This document shows positions 1-10,200 of a stretch of DNA of 64,000 nt, in pieces (the first letter of the stretch is position 1; every line of letters starts with the position of its first letter). The translations under genes and the position numbers were made by a program. Under the pieces are notes generated by a model that searched no databases, was not told the DNA's origin, and saw nothing but the letters and a program-made list of their open reading frames with translations. The DNA comes from Bacteroidales bacterium (lineage in GTDB: Bacteria; Bacteroidota; Bacteroidia; Bacteroidales; UBA6680): NCBI GenBank assembly GCA_025210735.1, contig JAOARD010000044.1, positions 1 to 64,000 of the forward strand, written 5' to 3'.

Positions 1-1319
1 ATACCATTTTTAGCCTCTCTTTTACCACTGATAATACCTTTGGTAACAGTGTTTGATAAGCTGGTGGTTTCAGGAGTACCAATTGCAATAACCTCGTTAC
101 CTACCTCGTACTCTTTTGTAGCAATAGGTAATGCTTTGTATCCGCTACCCTGAACCTTAAGTAGAGCAAGGTCAGCCTCCTCGTCGTAGTTTAGTAACTT
201 AACAGGTAGTTCAAATCCCATCTGGAACTTAGCTTTAAGACCTTTATTGCCTTTAACCACATGGTAGTTTGTAAGTATATAACCTTCGTCGTTAATAAGA
301 AAAGCACTACCATGTCCTTGGCTACCAATAAGTGTTACAACGGCAGGATTTACATCTTTAACCATCTTACCGTATGACTCAAACTTCTTAACTTTTGTTT
401 TAGATATAGTATACTTTTTTAGTACTTCTGCTTTGTAATCTTTATCAGCATTAGAGTCGGTATTTTTTATAGATTTAATCAGAGAAGTATCTTTTAATGT
501 ACTTGCAAAATTCTCAGCAAACGCCAGATTTATTCCAATGGCAAAATCACTTGTTAAGTCAGGCATTGTAATCTCTTCTGATGTTGATATCTTTTTTATA
601 AGCTTTTTTGATACATTATCATAGAACTGCCACTCTACATCCATTTTAACAGACAGGTTAATAAGCTTTCTGTAGTATGATAAATCAGCCTTCATTTTAA
701 TATCTTTTACAATTGCTCCAATAGCAATATCAGCCTTCTTTTCAGCTGAAGTTTCGTCTTCAGCTTCATCAAACATATTGTCTTCGTCATCATTCTCTTC
801 TTCGCTCTCAAATCCGCAAATCTTAAGCTCGTCAATAATATTTTTTTCGAATATTTTTATTGGAGTTGAGCTTGCGGGATTCATTAACTTTCCATCTACA
901 AAAATAGAGTTCCAATAAAGATCTTTTCCAACAAAAGAGAACACTTTTTCACCCGGATCAATATCATACCTAACCTTAGCAAGGTCAAAAGAGCGTTTTA
1001 CCTTCTCTTTCATTCTGTACCTTTTGTTTTTCATACCCCAGACGATATTTGTTAATCTCTCTTCTGGTTTAGTATCGTACTGATATACTTTGTCCTCATG
1101 TCCGGGTTTACTAAGGGTAATAGTGTGTTTAGGCGTAACTTCATTGAATTCTGTTTTTAGGGAATAGATACCTTCTCCATTTGTTTTTCCATGTGGTGTT
1201 CCGTCTAATAAAATTGTTACGTCACCTTCATTTGTAAAAAAACGAAATTTGTATTTCTGAGCAATCGAGCACATTGTGCATAGAATAATGCACATTGATA
1301 GTGATAATAGTTTTTTCAT
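1..1319 (-). CDS. Secreted PEGA/trypsin-like serine protease, copy A (C-terminus outside window)
   Basis: The gene runs leftward off the window after 439 codons. It encodes a signal peptide (MKKLLSLSMCIILC...), a PEGA-like beta domain (about residues 22-80, with the DGTPHGKT and KPGHEDKVY features), an acidic stretch and a trypsin_2/DegP-type domain. The His of the triad is seen in ILTNYHVV and the Asp in ADLALLKV; the GNSGGP serine would lie beyond base 1. It is a tandem paralogue of the gene at 1421-2929. The protease halves are about 95% identical in DNA by eye, while the N-terminal halves differ much more. The substrate is unknown; the signal peptide places it in the periplasm or outside. 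The family call is secure, the biological role is not. Confidence 0.85.
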   Translation of the reverse strand, partial: MKKLLSLSMCIILCTMCSIAQKYKFRFFTNEGDVTILLDGTPHGKTNGEGIYSLKTEFNEVTPKHTITLSKPGHEDKVYQYDTKPEERLTNIVWGMKNKRYRMKEKVKRSFDLAKVRYDIDPGEKVFSFVGKDLYWNSIFVDGKLMNPASSTPIKIFEKNIIDELKICGFESEEENDDEDNMFDEAEDETSAEKKADIAIGAIVKDIKMKADLSYYRKLINLSVKMDVEWQFYDNVSKKLIKKISTSEEITMPDLTSDFAIGINLAFAENFASTLKDTSLIKSIKNTDSNADKDYKAEVLKKYTISKTKVKKFESYGKMVKDVNPAVVTLIGSQGHGSAFLINDEGYILTNYHVVKGNKGLKAKFQMGFELPVKLLNYDEEADLALLKVQGSGYKALPIATKEYEVGNEVIAIGTPETTSLSNTVTKGIISGKREAKNG

Positions 1320-1366
1320 TGTTGTTTATATTTTTTATAAATGTTTTATCTGGTAGTTATAATACA

Positions 1367-1394
1367 AGAGCCGGATTTGCATTAATCCGACTCT
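1367..1394 (-). terminator. Hairpin after protease copy B
   Basis: On the minus strand an 11-base arm (GAGTCGGATT region) pairs with AATCCGGCTC around an ATGCA loop and is followed by a T-rich but broken tract (TTGTATTAT). It lies in the 101-bp gap between the two protease genes, so it probably ends or attenuates transcription before copy A. Confidence 0.5.
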
Positions 1395-1420
1395 GTAGTT
1401 ATTATTTATTTGAGGTAATC

Positions 1421-2929
1421 TTAATTCATAGTGATATTTAGCTTCTCTAAAGCAACCGATATTGGAATAGCGAAAGCGATACCATCAGTACCAATGCCAA
1501 CCAGTTTAAGGCTTACGATACCAACAACTAATCCTTTTTTATTGATAAGTGGGCCACCACTGTTTCCAGGGCTTATGCTTACATCTGTCTGAATATACTC
1601 AATACCATTTTTAGCCTCTCTTTTACCACTGATAATACCTTTGGTAACAGTGTTTGATAAGCTGGTAGTTTCAGGAGTACCAATTGCAATAACCTCGTTA
1701 CCTACCTCGTACTCTTTTGTAGCAATAGGTAAAGCTTTGTATCCGCTACCCTGAACCTTAAGCAGTGCAAGGTCAGCTTTTTCGTCGTAGTTTAATAACT
1801 TAACAGGTAGTTCAAATCCCATCTGGAACTTAGCTTTAAGACCTTTATTACCTTTAACTACGTGGTAGTTTGTAAGTATATAACCTTCGTCGTTAATAAG
1901 AAAAGCACTACCATGTCCTTCGCTGCCAATAAGTGTTACAACAGCAGGATTTACATCTTTAACCATCTTACCGTATGACTCAAACTTTTTAACTTTTGTC
2001 TTTGATATTGTATACTTCTTTAGTACTTCTGCTTTGTACTCTTTATCAGCATTAGAGTCTGTACTTTTTATAGCTTTAATCAGAGAAGAGTCTCTTAGTG
2101 CAGCAGCAAAGTTCTCGCTGAAAGCATTATTTACACCAATAGCAAAATCACTAGACTCTCTTGGCATATATATCTCCTCAGTAGTAGACACCTTTTTAAG
2201 GAGTTTCTTTGATACATTATCATAGAATTGCCACTGAACGTTCATCTTAACAGAGAAGTTATATAGTTTTCTGGTATATGGGTTCAGTTCTCCTTTCATC
2301 TTCAAATCTTTTATGATTGCTCCAATAGCGATATCTGCTTTCTTTTCAGTTTCAGACTCCTCTTCAGAATCATCAAACATGTTATCACCAGCATCTTCTT
2401 CCTTCTCCTCTTCCATCTCAAAACCACATATTTTAAGCTCTTCCATAATATTTTTGTCAAATATCTTTACAGGAGCAGCACTGGCAGGATTTAATAGTTT
2501 GCCTTCAGGACCTAACATGTTCCAGTATATTTCACTGTTGCCTAGTTTCATAACTTTCTCGCCCGGATCAATTTTGTATCTCACTTTTGCAAGATCAAAG
2601 GTGCGTTTCACCTTCTCCTTCATTTTATACTTCTCTTTTTGCATATCCCAAAAGATCTTGGTAACATTTCCTTCTGGTTTAGAGTCGTACTGATATACCT
2701 TATCTTCAAATCCTAATCTGTGAAGTGTTATTGTGTGCTTAGGGGTTAGGTCATTAAATTCTACTTTTAGAGAATAATTACCATTCTTTTTTGTAAAACC
2801 ATGACGATTACCATCAAGAATAATCATTATTCCTTGCTCTTTTGTGTAGAATGCAAATTTGTGCTTTTGTGCGAATGAATACACCATGCAGAATATGATG
2901 CATACGGAACTTACTAATAGCTTTTTCAT
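1421..2929 (-). CDS. Secreted PEGA/trypsin-like serine protease, copy B
   Basis: The 502-residue product has a signal peptide (1-20), a PEGA-like domain (about 22-80), a middle region with an acidic patch (EEEKEEDAGDN, about 172-200) and a C-terminal trypsin_2/DegP-type protease domain (about 310-500). All three triad residues are visible: His356 in TNYHVV, Asp386 in KADLALL and Ser457 in SPGNSGGP. There is no PDZ domain, unlike classical DegP/HtrA. Known family behaviour suggests periplasmic or surface proteolysis; the PEGA-like part may bind another protein or glycan, which is inference. A good TTTG/TAnnTTTG promoter lies about 110 bp upstream. Copy A follows directly downstream. Confidence 0.88.
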   Translation of the reverse strand: MKKLLVSSVCIIFCMVYSFAQKHKFAFYTKEQGIMIILDGNRHGFTKKNGNYSLKVEFNDLTPKHTITLHRLGFEDKVYQYDSKPEGNVTKIFWDMQKEKYKMKEKVKRTFDLAKVRYKIDPGEKVMKLGNSEIYWNMLGPEGKLLNPASAAPVKIFDKNIMEELKICGFEMEEEKEEDAGDNMFDDSEEESETEKKADIAIGAIIKDLKMKGELNPYTRKLYNFSVKMNVQWQFYDNVSKKLLKKVSTTEEIYMPRESSDFAIGVNNAFSENFAAALRDSSLIKAIKSTDSNADKEYKAEVLKKYTISKTKVKKFESYGKMVKDVNPAVVTLIGSEGHGSAFLINDEGYILTNYHVVKGNKGLKAKFQMGFELPVKLLNYDEKADLALLKVQGSGYKALPIATKEYEVGNEVIAIGTPETTSLSNTVTKGIISGKREAKNGIEYIQTDVSISPGNSGGPLINKKGLVVGIVSLKLVGIGTDGIAFAIPISVALEKLNITMN

Positions 2930-3359
2930 TGTTACTGTGTTTTATTATATAAATGTTTGTTTAGTATTTAATAACCAGCGAAATACATCCTGGTGTAATG
3001 AGGGTCTGTATGTCTAGGGACTCTCGTGTAACAGCTTACAAAGCTAGTAAAATCCTGTTATAATCAAATTAAATGAGGTTAATAAATGTATGGAGTTAAC
3101 AGTTAAAGGTGTGTAATAGCTATGTTATTAGTACGTTATCTGCTTTTAAGATTATATGAAACTTATTTGGTAATGTTTAATATTACACTTGTTAAAGATA
3201 AATATATAACGGTAGTTTAATCTGTGTCTGTAAATAGTTAATTTTATATTATATAGTAGGGGAAATGGAACAAAAGTCTGATTTTTATATTAAATACATG
3301 CAGAGTGTTATACATACAGGTATTTATATCAGATTAAATAAATAAGTACCCTGTGCTGT
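2930..3359. other. 430-bp gene-free gap
   Basis: The gap lies between the hemerythrin stop and the protease start. Apart from the promoter at 3039-3068 I see no gene, RNA or clear repeat; it is AT-rich and has stops in all frames. Confidence 0.6.
3039..3068 (-). promoter_or_regulatory. Promoter for protease copy B
   Basis: Read on the minus strand there is TTTG (3065-3068), an 18-bp spacer and TAGCTTTG (3039-3046), matching the Bacteroidota sigma-ABfr consensus TTTG-N(18-20)-TAnnTTTG. The predicted start near 3032 gives a leader of about 100 nt before the ATG at 2929. Confidence 0.55.
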
Positions 3360-3779
3360 TTAGCTGTTTTCAGAATTATTATCAGATTTAAGATATGGCG
3401 CATATTTCATATCTTCATGTAATATGTGGTGTATTAGCCAGTTTTTTGTAAAGTCTATTAGTTCGTTAAGTATGTTGTTGTTTCTTTCAAACTCCTCCTT
3501 AAACATAGATATTTTGCGTTTAAACTGTCTGTGGATAAGTATGTGTTGTTTAGCCCCTTTATAGTCATATTTCATAAAGTTATACTCCTCGGTACTAAAA
3601 TGATAATCGGCATACTCTTCCAGTTCTGTTATTATACTTGATATAAACTCTTTACTTATATCCGGTTTTTCGCTCTCGTTGTACAGACGGTTTATTATTG
3701 CCAACATCTTTTTATGTTGATTATTTATCTCCTCAATACCTATATCGTACTCTTTTTTCCAGGGATATTTTTCTGTCAT
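3360..3779 (-). CDS. Bacteriohemerythrin
   Basis: The 139-residue single-domain protein carries the di-iron ligand pattern of hemerythrins: His22, His60 and Glu64 (HFSTE), His79 and His83 (HILIH), and His118 with Asp123 (HILHED). The opening W..EYDIGIEEINNQH is the usual bacterial signature. Such proteins reversibly bind O2 in the cytoplasm and may store or sense oxygen. It stands alone between a DUF3667 gene and the proteases, with no fused methyl-accepting or GGDEF domain. Family call is firm; its physiological use is not known. Confidence 0.93.
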   Translation of the reverse strand: MTEKYPWKKEYDIGIEEINNQHKKMLAIINRLYNESEKPDISKEFISSIITELEEYADYHFSTEEYNFMKYDYKGAKQHILIHRQFKRKISMFKEEFERNNNILNELIDFTKNWLIHHILHEDMKYAPYLKSDNNSENS

Positions 3780-3883
3780 GGCAGTAATGGTTTTGGTTTA
3801 ATGTAATATGTTGTGTGTTTAAGCTGTTGTATAATAATGTATTATTAAATATATATAACGTGCAGACTCAATAATTGTTGAAT

Positions 3884-3914
3884 AAAAAAACGGGTACCAT
3901 TATATGATACCCGC
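3884..3914 (-). terminator. Rho-independent terminator after DUF3667 gene
   Basis: On the minus strand CGGGTATCAT pairs with ATGGTACCCG around a 3-base loop, followed by seven Ts. It lies 32 bp past the stop of the DUF3667 gene. Confidence 0.85.
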
Positions 3915-3945
3915 TGTATACTAATTTATTATATGGTAATTATTA

Positions 3946-4704
3946 TCAGAATGATGATCCGAAAAATAACTTTACTACTGTTACTATACCGAATAATATA
4001 CCTGTAGAGATGATTAATAAGAGACTACCTAAGGCATATGATATAATTGATTTTATTGTTGTTAATATTATATTGTTTCTGAACACTGAGAAGTAAATGG
4101 TAATATATATCAGTAGAGTGATGAGATATTGCAGAAATATCAGATCTGATCTTCCGGCAACAAATATTAGTATTAAAAATGATGCAATAGATCCTAAACT
4201 GGAACAGTATAGTTGCAGAACCATATGTTCGGCGTAATTAAATCTGCGCCATAATAGTCTTGCAACAAATGAATAAAAGAAGATGGCCAGAAAAGAGAAG
4301 ATGCTCAGGAAATCTTTTATACTATCAACATAATATGCTTGTGCCGTTTTAGCTGTCTCATTATTATTCATATCTGTAAGTTCATTGAAACTACTGATAT
4401 CCTGATCAAGCAGCCCGAGCTTAATTGTTAAAAACCCGATTATTGCAAACGTAAAGAAAGCGAATCGTGCAGGGTTTGTATATCTTACAGTGTTTCCGTT
4501 AATATAATCATGTACAACTTTATGTGGTTTGGTTATTAATGATATTAACGTATATATTAAACCATTCTCTGTATTAAAAAAAGAACTGAGAAATTGTTTT
4601 GTAAGCTCTTTTACAGTTATTCTTTTAGTGATAAGTTTCTGACCACATTTGTGGCAGTATTCTCCCCGTAGTTCGGTACCACAGTTTTTGCAATTTAGGT
4701 TCAT
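3946..4704 (-). CDS. DUF3667-type zinc-ribbon membrane protein
   Basis: The 252-residue protein begins with a zinc ribbon (Cys5, Cys8, Cys17, Cys20), then has the NTENGLIYTLISL and P.KVV..YI.G.R..Y.NP.RF features typical of DUF3667 proteins of Bacteroidota. About five hydrophobic segments follow (roughly residues 80-100, 130-150, 165-185, 190-210, 220-245). The family has no established function. It has its own terminator downstream and the purA terminator upstream, so it is probably a single-gene unit. Confidence 0.85.
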   Translation of the reverse strand: MNLNCKNCGTELRGEYCHKCGQKLITKRITVKELTKQFLSSFFNTENGLIYTLISLITKPHKVVHDYINGNTVRYTNPARFAFFTFAIIGFLTIKLGLLDQDISSFNELTDMNNNETAKTAQAYYVDSIKDFLSIFSFLAIFFYSFVARLLWRRFNYAEHMVLQLYCSSLGSIASFLILIFVAGRSDLIFLQYLITLLIYITIYFSVFRNNIILTTIKSIISYALGSLLLIISTGILFGIVTVVKLFFGSSF

Positions 4705-4772
4705 AGTGTTTTTTCTTCTTTTTTGTAAAAATAGTAAAATTGTACTTATCAGCTATTTTGATACAATAGAAT

Positions 4773-4801
4773 AAAAAAAGAGGCTGTAATCAACCTCTTT
4801 T
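4773..4801 (-). terminator. Rho-independent terminator after purA
   Basis: On the minus strand GAGGTTG pairs with CAGCCTC (one G-U) around ATTA, followed by seven Ts, 27 bp past the purA stop. Confidence 0.8.
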
Positions 4802-4827
4802 ATAGTTATAATATGTTTATGTAATTT

Positions 4828-6090
4828 CTATCTGAATATTGTAGCGTCTCTTTCAGGGCCAACAGATACAATAGATACAGGAACTCCAACCTCATCCTCA
4901 ATAAACTTAATGTACTCTAATAGCGCTGCAGGCAGTTCGTCAGCATTACGCATTTTTGTAATATCAGTTTTCCAACCTTTAAACTCTCTGTATACAGGCT
5001 CCAGATCAACATCAATATCGTAAGGCATATAATCAACAATCTCACCGTCTATCTTGTAACCCGTAGCAATTTTTATTGTATCAAAGGCATCCAGTACATC
5101 AGCTTTTGTCATTATAAGCTTTGTTACACCGTTAAGCATAACTACATATTTAAGAGCAACAAGATCCATCCATCCGCAGCGGCGTGGTCTTCCGGTTGTA
5201 GCACCAAACTCACGACCAATCTTTCTTATCTCTTCGCCGGTTTCGTCATGAAGTTCCGTTGGAAATGGTCCGCTACCAACACGTGTAATATACGCTTTAA
5301 ATATACCGTATACATCGCCAATTTTTTGTGGAGCAATACCCATTCCGGTACAAGCACCGGCACATACAGTGTTTGATGATGTAACAAACGGATATGTTCC
5401 GAAATCAATATCAAGTAGTGTTCCCTGTGCACCCTCGGCAAGCATCTTTTTTCCTTCATTAACATAGTTGTTAATAACATGCTCGCTATCTATATGTGTA
5501 AACTCTTTAAGCAGTTCAATGCTCTTCATCCACTCCTGCTCATACTCCTCAAGATTAAAGTCAGAAGGGTATATCTCAAGCATTTTTTTGTGCTGCTCTT
5601 TAGCTTTATTATATTTTTCGTTGAACTTCGGCGATGTTATATCACCTATTCTCAATCCGGTTCTCGCAGTTTTGTCTGTATATGCAGGTCCAATACCTTT
5701 AAGTGTACTTCCAATTTTCTCTTTACCTTTTGCAGCCTCTTTTCCTGCATCAAGAGCTCTGTGCGATGGCAGTATCAGGTGTGTTTTCTTTGAGAGATAC
5801 AGGTTCTTTCTAAGATCTATACCAAGCTTAAGAAGTCCATTAAACTCCTCGGCAAATGTAACCGGATCAACCACCACACCATTACCAATGATGTTTATTT
5901 TATTCTGATGAAAAACTCCGGAAGGTATAGTGTGAAGAACATGTTTCATGTTGTTGAACTCAAGTGAGTGACCTGCATTTGGTCCTCCCTGGAAACGTGT
6001 TATTACATCGTAGTTTGGGGTCAGAACGTCAACAGCTTTACCTTTTCCCTCATCTCCCCATTGTAATCCTAATAAAACATCCACTTTCAT
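4828..6090 (-). CDS. purA: Adenylosuccinate synthetase
   Basis: The 420-residue enzyme joins IMP and aspartate at the expense of GTP to give adenylosuccinate, the committed step to AMP. The N-terminal GTP loop WGDEGKGK (11-18) with catalytic Asp13, the NAGHS motif with His41, the IGSTLKGIGPAY IMP-binding region and TTGRPRRCGW are all present. Length and start are normal for the family. It lies downstream of tsaD on the same strand; the 108-bp gap between them contains a perfect 10-bp inverted repeat that may control it. Confidence 0.97.
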   Translation of the reverse strand: MKVDVLLGLQWGDEGKGKAVDVLTPNYDVITRFQGGPNAGHSLEFNNMKHVLHTIPSGVFHQNKINIIGNGVVVDPVTFAEEFNGLLKLGIDLRKNLYLSKKTHLILPSHRALDAGKEAAKGKEKIGSTLKGIGPAYTDKTARTGLRIGDITSPKFNEKYNKAKEQHKKMLEIYPSDFNLEEYEQEWMKSIELLKEFTHIDSEHVINNYVNEGKKMLAEGAQGTLLDIDFGTYPFVTSSNTVCAGACTGMGIAPQKIGDVYGIFKAYITRVGSGPFPTELHDETGEEIRKIGREFGATTGRPRRCGWMDLVALKYVVMLNGVTKLIMTKADVLDAFDTIKIATGYKIDGEIVDYMPYDIDVDLEPVYREFKGWKTDITKMRNADELPAALLEYIKFIEDEVGVPVSIVSVGPERDATIFR

Positions 6091-6121
6091 GCGAAACGGA
6101 AATTAAAAGTTAAAAAATAGT

Positions 6122-6171
6122 GGTTTTTGAAAACCGATGCAAGGTACTACAATTTTGCCAATAGTACCTTG
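6122..6171 (-). repeat. Perfect inverted repeat in the tsaD-purA gap
   Basis: CAAGGTACTA (6140-6149) and TAGTACCTTG (6162-6171) are exact reverse complements separated by 12 bp. A second small hairpin (GGTTTT/AAAACC, 6122-6135) precedes ACTATTTTTT on the minus strand and could terminate tsaD. The larger palindrome could be an operator for purA or an RNA hairpin. Confidence 0.55.
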
Positions 6172-6198
6172 GTAAAATGTGTTAATTTGATAACATTA

Positions 6199-7218
6199 TC
6201 AGAGTGTCATTCTTGCCATTGGTGCAACCTCCTGAGTGGTAAATTCGCCCTTCAGAAATTTGTAATGTCCGGTAATGGCAATCATTGCTGCATTATCTGT
6301 TGTATATCCGAATTCAGGTATAAAAAGGTTCCATCCGCGCTTCTCGGCTTCCTGCTTAAGTCTGTCTCTTAATCCTGAATTTGCCGATACTCCACCAGCA
6401 ATAGTTATCTCTTTAATACCTGTCTGTTTTGTTGCCTTTATAAATTTATCCATAAGGATATCTATAATAGTTTTCTGCAACGATGCACAGATATCATACA
6501 TATTCTCCTCAATAAATTTAGGGTTCTCTTTCATTCTGTCTCTTATAAAATAGAGGAATGAAGTTTTTAATCCGCTAAAGCTATAGTTAAGTTCTTTTAT
6601 TCTTGGCTTGTTAAATGTGAATGCATTTTCGTTACCCATTTTTGAGTACTTATCAATAAGCGGACCTCCCGGATATGGTAAACCAATTACCTTGGCACAT
6701 TTATCAAAAGCCTCACCCGCAGCATCGTCAATAGTAGTTCCTATAATCTCCATCTCCAGATGACTCTTCATAACTACAATTTGCGAATTACCTCCTGAAA
6801 CAAGCAGTGCCAGAAACGGAAATTGCGGCTCGCGGTTCTCTTCGCCCTCTTTTTTTATGAAGTGAGCCAAAATATGGCCGTGCAGATGGTTTATCTCTAT
6901 CAACGGTATATTTTGCGCCAAAGCAAACCCTTTAGCAAACGATGTTCCTACCAGTAGTGATCCTAATAAACCGGGACCTCTTGTAAAAGCCACTGCATCT
7001 ATATCCTCAGGTTTTACATTTGCAACCTTCAGAGCCTTGTCTACCACCGGAATAATGTTAGATTGATGTGCTCTGGAAGCCAGTTCAGGAACAACACCTC
7101 CGTATGATTTATGTACATCCTGATTAGCAATTATATTAGATAAAATGTATCCATCATTTATCACAGCTGCTGAAGTATCATCGCAAGATGACTCAATTCC
7201 TAATATTATTCTTCCCAT
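6199..7218 (-). CDS. tsaD: tRNA N6-threonylcarbamoyladenosine transferase TsaD
   Basis: The 339-residue Kae1/Qri7-family protein transfers threonylcarbamoyl from TC-AMP to A37 of ANN-decoding tRNAs. It opens with GRIILGIESSCDDTSAA, has the metal-binding HLHGH (111-115), the LVSGGNSQ nucleotide loop and the C-terminal IAGGVSANSGLR motif. The open frame extends 26 codons further upstream to 7296, but family alignment from memory starts at MGRIILGIE and the likely promoter TACCTTTG (7275-7282, minus) would place the transcript start near 7268, so I use 7218. Its partners tsaB/C/E are not in this window. Confidence 0.96.
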   Translation of the reverse strand: MGRIILGIESSCDDTSAAVINDGYILSNIIANQDVHKSYGGVVPELASRAHQSNIIPVVDKALKVANVKPEDIDAVAFTRGPGLLGSLLVGTSFAKGFALAQNIPLIEINHLHGHILAHFIKKEGEENREPQFPFLALLVSGGNSQIVVMKSHLEMEIIGTTIDDAAGEAFDKCAKVIGLPYPGGPLIDKYSKMGNENAFTFNKPRIKELNYSFSGLKTSFLYFIRDRMKENPKFIEENMYDICASLQKTIIDILMDKFIKATKQTGIKEITIAGGVSANSGLRDRLKQEAEKRGWNLFIPEFGYTTDNAAMIAITGHYKFLKGEFTTQEVAPMARMTL

Positions 7219-7239
7219 ACAATCATAATTTATTAAAAA

Positions 7240-10200
7240 ATGCGAGGTTTTCTTCGTACCTTTGCGCCAAACGCCAAAGGTATAAAAAAGATTCATAAAA
7301 TATTAGTTATCGTGGTATTGGTAATTTTATCGATGCCTGTGTCTTTTATGTTAGTGCTCAGCAGCCCTAAATTTCAGACGCATCTTACTGCATATGTAAC
7401 AAGTAGGGTGAAGGAGAAAACAGGGATAGAGATTAACATAGATGGCGTTGACTTTGCATTTTTTGACAGGCTTATTCTTGAGAAGATGCTCATCAAAGAT
7501 CATATGAACGATACATTGATTTACGCTGATGAGTTCAGAACAAGTTTCTCAGGGCTGGATTTTGAAAATAACAACTATAAACTTGGCAATACAACATTAA
7601 ACAGAGCCTTTATCAGAATTTATCGTTATCCGGACTACAAAATTAATATCAGAGAATTTATTAATTCGCTAAAAAGTGATGACACAACCTCTGTAGATAC
7701 AGTTACTCTTAATCTGCTTATAAATAATATTGAATTTGTTGATTCCAGATTTGTTTACCAGAAGTTTAATAAAGAATATAAACCATATGGTATGAATTAT
7801 CGCGATGTAGTGGTAAGTGAGATAAATGGTAATATGGCAAATTTTGAGGTAAGAAAGGATACAATACTATTTCGTGCCATGGATTTGTCGGCAAAGGAGA
7901 AATCCGGATTGTATTTGAAAAACTTTAATGCAGAGGCTAGTTTGCATGAACAGTTTACTAAGATAAGAGATGCTAAGATTCTTACAGATAAATCATATGC
8001 AGATATAAAATATCTTAGTTTCTATCATAATGGATTCCGAAACTATATCCATTTTATAGATAGTGTTAAGATGGATGCTTATGTTAATAGCTCAGATGTT
8101 AACTTTATTGATATATCCTACTTTTCTCCATCGTTACAGAACTTTGACTACACATTTAATATGAGTGGTAAGGTTTATGGATTGGTAAATAGTCTTAAGG
8201 GGAAAAAGGTTAAGGTTAGTTTGGGAGATAATACAAACGCAGAGGCTAGTTTTGACGTTAGAGGATTACCAGCTGTAAAGGAGTCGTTCTTTATGGTAGA
8301 TATTCCGAAAGCATCTACCGATTATGGCGATTTGCGTGATGGATTATTAGTTCTGTTTCCTACAATAAGTGAGAGTCAGTTGCGATCTATCGCCCCGCTT
8401 GATTCAATATCATTTAACGGAAATATTACCGGATTTTACGATGATATTGTTGCATATGGAGATTTTAAAACAGCTGTAGGTAATTTGTCACTCGACCTCT
8501 CGCTTAAAAACAGAAGTACCCTTGGATACAGTGGTACTCTATCGTCAGACAGGCTTGATCTGGGAACACTATTCAGTAAATCTCCGCAGCTTGGAACTGT
8601 TGCATTTGATACAAAGGTAGATGGGAATTATTCGTCAGAGAATGGTATTACAGCCGATACAGAGACAAATATAAAATCGTTGTTCTTTAATAAGTACGAT
8701 TACAAAAATATTACATTCTCAGGTCTTGTAGAGCAGGAGAAATTTAACGGAACTATATATTGTCGGGATCCGAACCTGAAGTTGAACTTTGTTGGTGCTG
8801 TTAATTATTCAAAAGAGAATCCGGCGTTTGATTTTAATGCAATTGTTACCTCAGCAAATCTTCATAAACTTAATCTTTATAAAAAAGATAGTATAGCTGA
8901 TTTGTCGTTTGCAATGTCGGCAGATTTTACCGGATTAAAGTTTGAGGATATTAACGGGACTCTTGATTTTAGAGAGACGATACTTAATATAGGTGGCAGA
9001 CGCTCTGAGATTGATAAGATTAGTCTATTTACCGAGAATACAGCAACCTATAAGAAGATAAATCTGATATCAGATATCCTTGATGTTAATCTTGAGGGTG
9101 ATTTTGATCAGGGCGATCTTGTAAATAGCATACAGAACACATATTATAAATTCTTTCCGAGCTATTACGGTAGACAAAACTATACTGCAATAACTGATTC
9201 TTCTGACTATTTTAATGTTAAGGCAAATTTTAAAGATTTGAATGGTATACTAAAAACATTTGGTAGTAACCTGAAGATTGCTGAAAACAGTAGTATAAAG
9301 GGAGGGCTTACATTTGAGGATAAGGAGGTGTCTGTTTCTGGTAGTGCAGATTATATACGTATGGGAAGTAACCTGTTACGGGATGTCAGCTTTTCGGTTT
9401 TTGGTCAGGACACCACTGTGTTTTTAAAAGCGGGAAGTAAGACATATAATTACGGACCAGCATTTATTTTGCACAGTCCGGAGGTTGAGATGAATCTTAT
9501 GCCGGATAGTCTGAACTGGAATGTGAGATGGAATAATACCGATTCATTGAAATATAGTGCCGATATAAGAGGAAATGTTTTTCAGACAAAGGATACTTTA
9601 GGAAATATTGTTACACATACAACATTCTTTCCGTCTGAAATTATTGTATCAGATAAGAAGTGGAGTATTGGTAACTGCGGTATTGATATTGATAGTACAT
9701 CGTATGCATTTAATAACATTAAAATAAGCAATAGTAAGAGCCAGAGTGTAGAGGTTATAGGCACAATATCAGAGAGCTCATCAGATACGCTGAATATAGA
9801 GCTTAATAATTTTAACTTCTCAGAGCTTAATATATATACCGAGAGCAAGGGCTTTAATGTTAAGGGTTGGATAAACGGAAAGGCTCGTCTTGTAGATATG
9901 TATAATAATGCAGCGTTTTTTAGCGATATATATGGTAATGATATATTTATTAACGATACACTTGTAGGTAACGGGCAGTTGTTGAGCAGATGGGATAATG
10001 ATAAAAAGCGTATTGCATTTGATCTTAAGACCTATCGCGACAGGATTACCCCGTTTCATATGTTCGGGAATTATAAGCCTGCCAGTAAAGAGATTGATAT
10101 GAACCTTGCACTGTCTGGTATGAGGATTCATCTGTTGCAGTCGTTCTGGAAAGATAATTTATCTGATGTGAAAGGGTTGGCTTACGGATCGATTAATTTG

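Noticed and set aside
7219-7296. Upstream extension of tsaD
   Set aside because: Would start before the likely promoter element and adds residues not seen at the start of TsaD proteins.
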